6,077 nt of DNA. It comes from an uncultured Planctomycetaceae bacterium (lineage in GTDB: Bacteria > Planctomycetota > Planctomycetia > Pirellulales > Pirellulaceae). Of the stretch, positions 1-3,700 are shown in pieces; position 1 is the stretch's first letter; the number at the start of each line of letters is the position of its first letter. Where the stretch lies: assembly GCA_937904535.1 (NCBI GenBank), contig CALELC010000165.1:1-6077 (forward strand), in the 5' to 3' direction. The position numbers and the translations under genes are program-made. The notes below the pieces were generated by a model. That model was not told where the DNA came from, did not search any database, and saw nothing but the letters and a program-made list of their open reading frames with translations.

Positions 1-356
1 TCATTGATCACCCGGGTCGGGACCAAAACATAAAGATGCTTCACACCAGCAGTTTTTAGTGAATTAACAAACCCCTCGACAAACAGAATGGAGGCTGCTT
101 GTGTGGGGGCTTCCTTCACCCCAGCGAGCTGCATCGCCCAGTTATAGGCGGGCTTGACATCGATTTTGGTCACATCGATGTCCACAACCAGTGCTGATGG
201 ACGTTCGACCAGTTTGGCAAGTAGATCGTCCGCGGCCACCGCCGCCTCGGCCTGAGGTTGAACGGCAATCGCCTCGTCAGCAATGACGAAAATGCTGACG
301 ACCAGCACGAACATTGCAAGTAATGGCAATGTCGGTGAAAGGAGCAGGCGGATCAT
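1..356 (-). CDS. Exported protein of unknown function, N-terminal part (3' end beyond window)
   Basis: An open frame runs from an ATG at 356-354 to the left edge without a stop, giving 118 complete codons; the gene is cut by the window. Residues 1-31 look like a signal peptide: a short start MIRLLL, a hydrophobic core around residues 10-26 (LPLLAMFVLVVSIFVIA), then small residues up to AIA at 29-31. The mature part starts with an Ala/Glu/Gln-rich stretch (33-45) and continues as a mixed, apparently globular sequence with YNWAMQLAGV at 71-80 and KHLYVLVPTRV at 106-116. I do not recognise a family. The gene follows the 527-residue secreted protein after a 64-bp gap on the same strand and is probably the fourth gene of the sigma-factor operon. 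No clear Shine-Dalgarno precedes the ATG; M15 (ATG at 314-312) is an in-frame alternative but would remove much of the signal peptide. Confidence 0.72.
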   Translation of the reverse strand, partial: MIRLLLSPTLPLLAMFVLVVSIFVIADEAIAVQPQAEAAVAADDLLAKLVERPSALVVDIDVTKIDVKPAYNWAMQLAGVKEAPTQAASILFVEGFVNSLKTAGVKHLYVLVPTRVIN

Positions 357-420
357 GGGATTATTTTCGAAAAGGCGGTGTTGTTGGTATGAAATAGCAG
401 CAAGAGACTGAGGTGTGACA

Positions 421-2004
421 TCAATGAGATTCGTCGACGATCAACTGAATCGAAAGGGTGTTATCAGTATCGCTTGACCAACGTGGCGCGTGCGTCAGCG
501 TGGCGGTCGTCGGTGAGGTGCGTTCATAATCGAATGGCTTCTGCGAGATCGCATCGAAAAGTGCGGGCACCGGCTGCAGGTCATCGAGCGACTGGGGCAA
601 CTCGCCGCTCTGCGCCGCATGCATCCGCAGCGCTTCGACCGTCATCCACAGATACTGTTGTTGAACGCCTCGACGCGCTGCGCCAACCGCTGCTTTCTGC
701 GCCGGCAACAACAAGCCTGCGAGTACCGTCACCACATCGGCGTTGCGGAAATCCTGTTTGCCGAAATTTAATTTTTCCTCAATATCGATCTTCAACTCTG
801 GAGGTAGCAGATGCCATTTGGTCCCGTCGTCGCGGGTTCGTCGCAGTCGTAACTGTGTCGCTAGCGCCACCGCTTGAGTTGCTGAAAGGTCACCGACATT
901 TGCCGACCAGTCTTTTGAATCGCTTAGCAGCTCTCGTGACGGTTCTGCCATCGCTACGACGTACATGCCAGCCAGCAAGCGCGCGATTACATGATCACTG
1001 TCGTGATCACGATCGCTGTGATCGTCCAGGGGGCCAGCGAACTGGAGCGCTTGCTGAACCACGGTGATGAGTTGGTTTCGGGCGATCTCGGTGCTGAGGC
1101 TTTCGCGACGGTCAAGAGTCTCAACCCGCAGCGCACGAGCGATGTTGCCGACTTCAAATTGGAGCGCATCGTGTATCTCAAACACTTGCTTGCTTGGAAT
1201 GGAGGCCAACGCCCAATACAGGTTTGGACAGTCGGGCTGCTGAATCGCCTCTTCCACCACCCCCAACATCACACCCGCAATGGCGAAGCCAGTCAATTTG
1301 TTCACCAGCAGCGGCGCTGAATCGCCGACAATCTGCGCTAATCGGAAGCCAACTCTGATATCGTTGACTGCATCGTCCCACCGCTGTTCAGCAATGGCGA
1401 CTCGAGCGCGGATCTGCAGCAACCGAGCGAGCTGACGCGATTCCTGAATCTCCGGCAACATGAGCTCGAACATCTCAGTCAGTGATCGAGCTTCAAGTTG
1501 CAGGTCATAGTTTGTATCCATCAAACGGTCGATTTCCGACAGTTGCTGCAGCGCTGCAGTTCCATAGCGCTGGAGGAATTGTTGTGTTTCCTCATTGGCA
1601 ACCTGATCCAGCGGCAGCTCTCGGATTTTCTCAAAAAGCGCGGCGAACTCGTGATCACGGTCCTGCGCCAACGCTTGCGCTGCCAACAGATTGGCTCGCG
1701 ACCAGAATGGATGGGGCGAGGCATGGCGCTGCTGATCAATCGCTGGCCAAAACCGATAGCGCAGTGCCGGGTCGGGTTCACCCGCCGGGTGCAGCTTGAT
1801 CACCTTGAGCTCTGGTTTCGGAACTTCTGCCTCTGCTTGCGGCGGGTCCTGCAATGCCGGAGACAACAGCACCTGGGCCGGAGCAGGACCGGCGATGAGA
1901 AGCAACATGAGGAAGCACGCGGGGCCGGTGCCGGCCAGCGGTGAACCGGTATGCTGACAGCGTCTCGCTGCGAGCGGTTCAGGGCGTGATCGAAAACGGT
2001 ACAT
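421..2004 (-). CDS. Secreted planctomycete-type protein of unknown function, 527 aa
   Basis: The frame is open further upstream to an ATG at 2133, but that start would overlap the preceding gene by 95 bp. I prefer the ATG at 2004-2002, which has GAGGA seven bases upstream; a second ATG at 2010-2008 is only one base from the same motif. From this start the protein has an unusually long, Arg-containing N-terminus (1-28), a hydrophobic core at 29-40 (ACFLMLLLIAGP) and an A-P-A site before Q44, so it is predicted to be exported. A mostly helical region follows, with a TPR-like helix pair near 195-225 (RARVAIAEQRWDDAVNDI) and a hydrophobic segment at 231-252 leading into PNLYWALASIP (260-270). I associate that last pattern with planctomycete hypothetical proteins. 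Residues 327-338 form an Asp/His-rich patch. The C-terminal part (447-510) resembles the pilin-like tail of such proteins, with EALRMHAAQSGELPQSLDDL. No catalytic motif is visible. It is probably co-transcribed with the membrane protein 34 bp upstream. Confidence 0.85.
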   Translation of the reverse strand: MYRFRSRPEPLAARRCQHTGSPLAGTGPACFLMLLLIAGPAPAQVLLSPALQDPPQAEAEVPKPELKVIKLHPAGEPDPALRYRFWPAIDQQRHASPHPFWSRANLLAAQALAQDRDHEFAALFEKIRELPLDQVANEETQQFLQRYGTAALQQLSEIDRLMDTNYDLQLEARSLTEMFELMLPEIQESRQLARLLQIRARVAIAEQRWDDAVNDIRVGFRLAQIVGDSAPLLVNKLTGFAIAGVMLGVVEEAIQQPDCPNLYWALASIPSKQVFEIHDALQFEVGNIARALRVETLDRRESLSTEIARNQLITVVQQALQFAGPLDDHSDRDHDSDHVIARLLAGMYVVAMAEPSRELLSDSKDWSANVGDLSATQAVALATQLRLRRTRDDGTKWHLLPPELKIDIEEKLNFGKQDFRNADVVTVLAGLLLPAQKAAVGAARRGVQQQYLWMTVEALRMHAAQSGELPQSLDDLQPVPALFDAISQKPFDYERTSPTTATLTHAPRWSSDTDNTLSIQLIVDESH

Positions 2005-2011
2005 GAGCATG

Positions 2012-2016
2012 TCCTC
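2012..2016 (-). promoter_or_regulatory. Shine-Dalgarno that decides the start of the secreted protein
   Basis: On the minus strand GAGGA lies seven bases before the ATG at 2004-2002 and one base before the ATG at 2010-2008. The spacing favours 2004 and argues against the longer frame starting at 2133. The motif lies in the 34-bp gap after the upstream stop codon. Confidence 0.55.
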
Positions 2017-2038
2017 GGTTGAAAATGCAGGGAATGAA

Positions 2039-2782
2039 TCAGTAGAGCCTGTGCTTGCTATCGACGATCTCTTTCCAATCGCTGGCTCGCAGCGGTTCCT
2101 GTCGCTGGAGCCGAGGGGCCGACTGGCCAACATTGGGACTTCCGCTCGAGCCAGGGCCGGGGTGATTTACAGTACCGGTGGGCGACTGAACGCCATCGTT
2201 CAACCAATCGGCGCTGTTGTGACCGGCGGTCAGCCGGCGAGTGAGCATGTAGTCTTGCGTCGTACGGGGCCGCTCAAGGAGGTCGCCCCACAGCCAGTTG
2301 GCGATCACAACATTCAAGGAAGGCCATGACGGGACTGGCAGATCGGCGAGCCGCTCAGGTGGCGACTCCTCAACGTTGGGTTCCGCTGGCAGCGCGGGGG
2401 TAGTAGCGACCGCGGTCGGTGCGGGTTCCAGCGACAGCCCGGTTTCCGGTTCGCTGAAGGGCTTTGGTTCGCTCTGAGCCAACATCGGTTCGGCCGAAGT
2501 CCGAGGCATCACTTCGGTATCGGGAGCCGATGGTTCGCTGCGGCCGCTGGCTGCCTGCCCGAGGCGATATCCGACAGGACCGACGATGATCGCCGAGAGC
2601 GATGCGGCGAGCACGAGTGCCGCGGCTGCGGGCCAAACTGAACGGGGCTGTTGCTGCCGCCCGGCTTCCAGTCCCATGCGATAGAAAACGATCGCCGGAT
2701 CCAGCGGTGTGCTGCTGGGCTGAAGCTGACGGAGGGCCTGAGTCAGCGGCTCATCGTCGGGGGAAAAGGGTGTCGGGTTCAT
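2039..2782 (-). CDS. Single-pass membrane protein, candidate anti-sigma or sigma-modulating partner, 247 aa
   Basis: The start is the ATG at 2782-2780, 32 bp inside the end of the sigma-factor gene, with no clear Shine-Dalgarno, so translation is probably coupled to the sigma factor. The N-terminal 48 residues are hydrophilic and presumably cytoplasmic, with a segment DPAIVFYRMGLEAGRQQ (28-44) of a kind I associate with planctomycete proteins encoded beside ECF sigma factors. One membrane helix lies at about 50-73 (WPAAAALVLAASLSAIIVGPVG...). It is followed by a Pro/Glu/Ala-rich linker (81-153) and a C-terminal part with NVVIANWLWGDLLERP (157-172) and a Gly/Ser/Pro-rich tail, presumably outside the membrane. 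The layout of cytoplasmic head, one helix and extracytoplasmic tail fits an anti-sigma factor, but the His-x3-Cys-x2-Cys zinc anti-sigma motif is absent; the protein has no cysteine at all. The regulatory role is therefore inferred from position and topology only. Confidence 0.85.
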   Translation of the reverse strand: MNPTPFSPDDEPLTQALRQLQPSSTPLDPAIVFYRMGLEAGRQQQPRSVWPAAAALVLAASLSAIIVGPVGYRLGQAASGRSEPSAPDTEVMPRTSAEPMLAQSEPKPFSEPETGLSLEPAPTAVATTPALPAEPNVEESPPERLADLPVPSWPSLNVVIANWLWGDLLERPRTTQDYMLTRRLTAGHNSADWLNDGVQSPTGTVNHPGPGSSGSPNVGQSAPRLQRQEPLRASDWKEIVDSKHRLY

Positions 2783-3326
2783 CGCTGTGCGTGGTGGTAG
2801 TAAGGGCGTGATCCGGTGATTCAGCCGGATTGAATCGTTGTTTCAGTTGTTCCAGGCCGCGGCCGTAAAGCCGGTGAACACTGGATCGCGAGGCGTTCAG
2901 CACACCCGCAATTCGCTCAAACGTCAGCTCACCCCAGAGGTGCATGACAATGATTTGCCGTTGGTCCTCAGGTAACTGAGCGAGCGCCTCGGTCACCGCA
3001 CGGCCATCGAGTTGCCGGTCGACTGCCAGTTGCGGATGGGTGAGCCACGCGGCCGCTGGTCCACGCCAAGCGTTGCGATCTTGCTCGCGCCGCTGGCGAC
3101 GTCCGCGGCTCCGTCGCCACTGCAGCAGCTGGTTGCGGGTCACGCGGAGGAGCCAAGCCAGCGGATCCTCCGGCAAGGCTGACTGCGTGGCCAATGCGAT
3201 GAACGCCTCCTGCACAGCGTCTTCAGCCTCTTGCGAGTCGGCAGGATCGGCCATCGCACGAGCGATCAGAGTCACTCGATCGCTGTGCGCGTTCCAGATT
3301 GCTCGCAGCTGAAGCGGATCGATCAC
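2751..3326 (-). CDS. ECF-type RNA polymerase sigma factor, 191 aa
   Basis: This is a sigma-70 family factor with only regions 2 and 4, as in extracytoplasmic-function sigmas; it directs core RNA polymerase to its own set of promoters. Region 2 spans about residues 10-80. Region 2.2 shows the core-binding pattern D36-A-V-Q39-E-A-F42, and regions 2.3-2.4 show W58-L-L-R61-V-T-R-N65 followed by W70-R-R and a very basic stretch (71-84). Region 4 spans about 110-165, with LPEDQRQIIVMHLWGELTFE (118-137) and a helix-turn-helix ERIAGVLNASRSSVHRLYGR (137-156) for -35 recognition. The length is normal for the family. The start is a GTG at 3326-3324 with GGGAA seven bases upstream; an ATG at 3334-3332 is out of frame and stops at once. 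The C-terminal tail (167-191), rich in Thr, Asp and Pro, is not part of region 4 and its codons overlap the start of the membrane-protein gene. Which ECF group it belongs to cannot be told from sequence alone. Confidence 0.95.
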   Translation of the reverse strand: MIDPLQLRAIWNAHSDRVTLIARAMADPADSQEAEDAVQEAFIALATQSALPEDPLAWLLRVTRNQLLQWRRSRGRRQRREQDRNAWRGPAAAWLTHPQLAVDRQLDGRAVTEALAQLPEDQRQIIVMHLWGELTFERIAGVLNASRSSVHRLYGRGLEQLKQRFNPAESPDHALTTTTHSDEPDTLFPRR

Positions 3327-3463
3327 GGAATCATTCCCAGGAAAACCGATGCAGTCGGTACGTCAGTCACGCCCGTAAGCGAGGCTGTCCACCTTAAAGA
3401 TGCCGCCAGCAGTCCTCTGTTTCACCTCCAGGCGAATAATTTTCCAAGCGGCATGGCCCTAAG
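3327..3463. other. Intergenic leader region upstream of the sigma-factor operon
   Basis: This stretch must contain the promoter and leader of the minus-strand operon, but I could not pick a convincing -35/-10 pair or ECF-type promoter in it. It contains ATGCCGC (3400-3406) facing GCGGCAT (3448-3454), a possible 7-bp stem with a long loop. It also contains a minus-strand stretch of 31 open codons (3458 to 3363) without a good start codon. No RNA gene is recognisable. Confidence 0.4.
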
Positions 3464-3617
3464 GTTGGAGTTCAGGCTTCAGCCTGCGGCCTGTAGTCAT
3501 TAGCCTGCGGCCGGTAGTCATCAGCCTGCGGCCAATAGGAATCAGCCTGTGGCCTGTCTCGATTCGTGTGAGGCTTTCCAGCCTAGCAGAGACGCAGGTT
3601 GAAACCTGAACTCCAAC
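3464..3617. repeat. 154-bp repeat block bounded by 25-bp inverted repeats
   Basis: The left arm (3464-3488, starting GTTGGAGTTCAGG) and the right arm (3593-3617, ending CCTGAACTCCAAC) are reverse complements over 25 bases with two mismatches. Each arm contains its own small palindrome: CAGGCTTCAGCCTG at 3473-3486 and CAGGTTGAAACCTG at 3595-3608. Between them lie four tandem 21-bp units and another hairpin, AGGCTTTCCAGCCT at 3571-3584. No protein is encoded inside and no clear target-site duplication is visible. The arms resemble repeats I associate with Rhodopirellula-type intergenic regions, so this is probably a dispersed, structured, non-autonomous element (REP- or MITE-like). That class is inferred. 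Confidence 0.75.
3479..3562. repeat. Four tandem 21-bp units sharing AGCCTGCGGCC
   Basis: AGCCTG recurs at 3481, 3502, 3523 and 3544, exactly 21 bases apart. Units 1 to 3 share AGCCTGCGGCC; unit 4 has AGCCTGTGGCC. Units 1 and 2 also share the following TAGTCA, while units 3 and 4 diverge at their ends. The first unit overlaps the left terminal hairpin of the block. The 21-bp period is two turns of DNA and is a multiple of three, but no reading frame here looks like a gene. Confidence 0.85.
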
Positions 3618-3626
3618 GAAGCGATG

Positions 3627-3656
3627 TTGCTAGCACTTACGGGCGCTGACTATCAT
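3627..3656 (+). promoter_or_regulatory. Probable sigma-70-type promoter of dnaE2
   Basis: TTGCTA (3627-3632, four of six matches to TTGACA) and TATCAT (3651-3656, five of six matches to TATAAT) are 18 bases apart. A start point about seven bases after the -10 box would fall inside the palindrome at 3656-3669 and give a leader of nearly 40 bases before the ATG at 3701. The proposal comes from matching by eye; its position next to an operator-like palindrome strengthens it. Confidence 0.5.
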
Positions 3657-3669
3657 GAACACGTGTTCA
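3656..3669. promoter_or_regulatory. Perfect palindrome, candidate LexA operator (SOS box) for dnaE2
   Basis: TGAACACGTGTTCA is a perfect 14-bp palindrome and contains GAAC-N4-GTTC, the known LexA operator pattern of Gram-positive bacteria (Bacillus and Mycobacterium type). It begins on the last base of the proposed -10 box and covers the expected start point, where bound LexA would block transcription. The gene downstream, dnaE2, is a classic SOS gene in other bacteria. LexA itself is not encoded in the window, and the motif used by this lineage is not known to me, so assignment to LexA is an inference. Confidence 0.65.
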
Positions 3670-3700
3670 CAATCCCAGCACGATCGTTGGCGCGGTGGTC

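Larger units (their letters stand above)
3365..3651. repeat. Outer inverted repeat pair flanking the 154-bp repeat block
   Basis: AGTCACGCCCGTAAG at 3365-3379 is the reverse complement of CTTACGGGCGCTGACT at 3636-3651 except for one extra base in the right arm. The two arms enclose the inner block at 3464-3617 and together span 287 bp. The right arm fills most of the spacer of the proposed dnaE2 promoter. This may be the boundary of a larger repeat element or two separate copies of a short dispersed motif. Confidence 0.5.

Noticed and set aside
357..420. Separate promoter for the partial exported protein
   Set aside because: The 64-bp gap has TTGCTG but no acceptable -10 box at the right distance, so read-through from the operon is simpler.
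474..1067. Plus-strand open frame of 197 codons
   Set aside because: It is antisense to the 527-residue secreted protein, whose signal peptide, start site and operon context are convincing.
2005..2133. N-terminal extension of the secreted protein to the ATG at 2133
   Set aside because: It would overlap the membrane-protein gene by 95 bp and bury the signal peptide behind more than 40 extra residues, whereas GAGGA is well placed for the ATG at 2004.
3231..3503. Plus-strand open frame of 90 codons running from the sigma gene into the repeat
   Set aside because: It is antisense to the sigma-factor start and ends inside tandem repeats; no ribosome site and no family resemblance.
3479..3562. Tandem 21-bp units as a CRISPR array
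   Set aside because: The units are contiguous with no unique spacers, are too short and degenerate at their ends, and no cas gene is nearby.
3571..3584. Hairpin AGGCTTTCCAGCCT as a Rho-independent terminator
   Set aside because: No T-run follows on either strand, and it lies between two divergent genes where no transcript needs to end.
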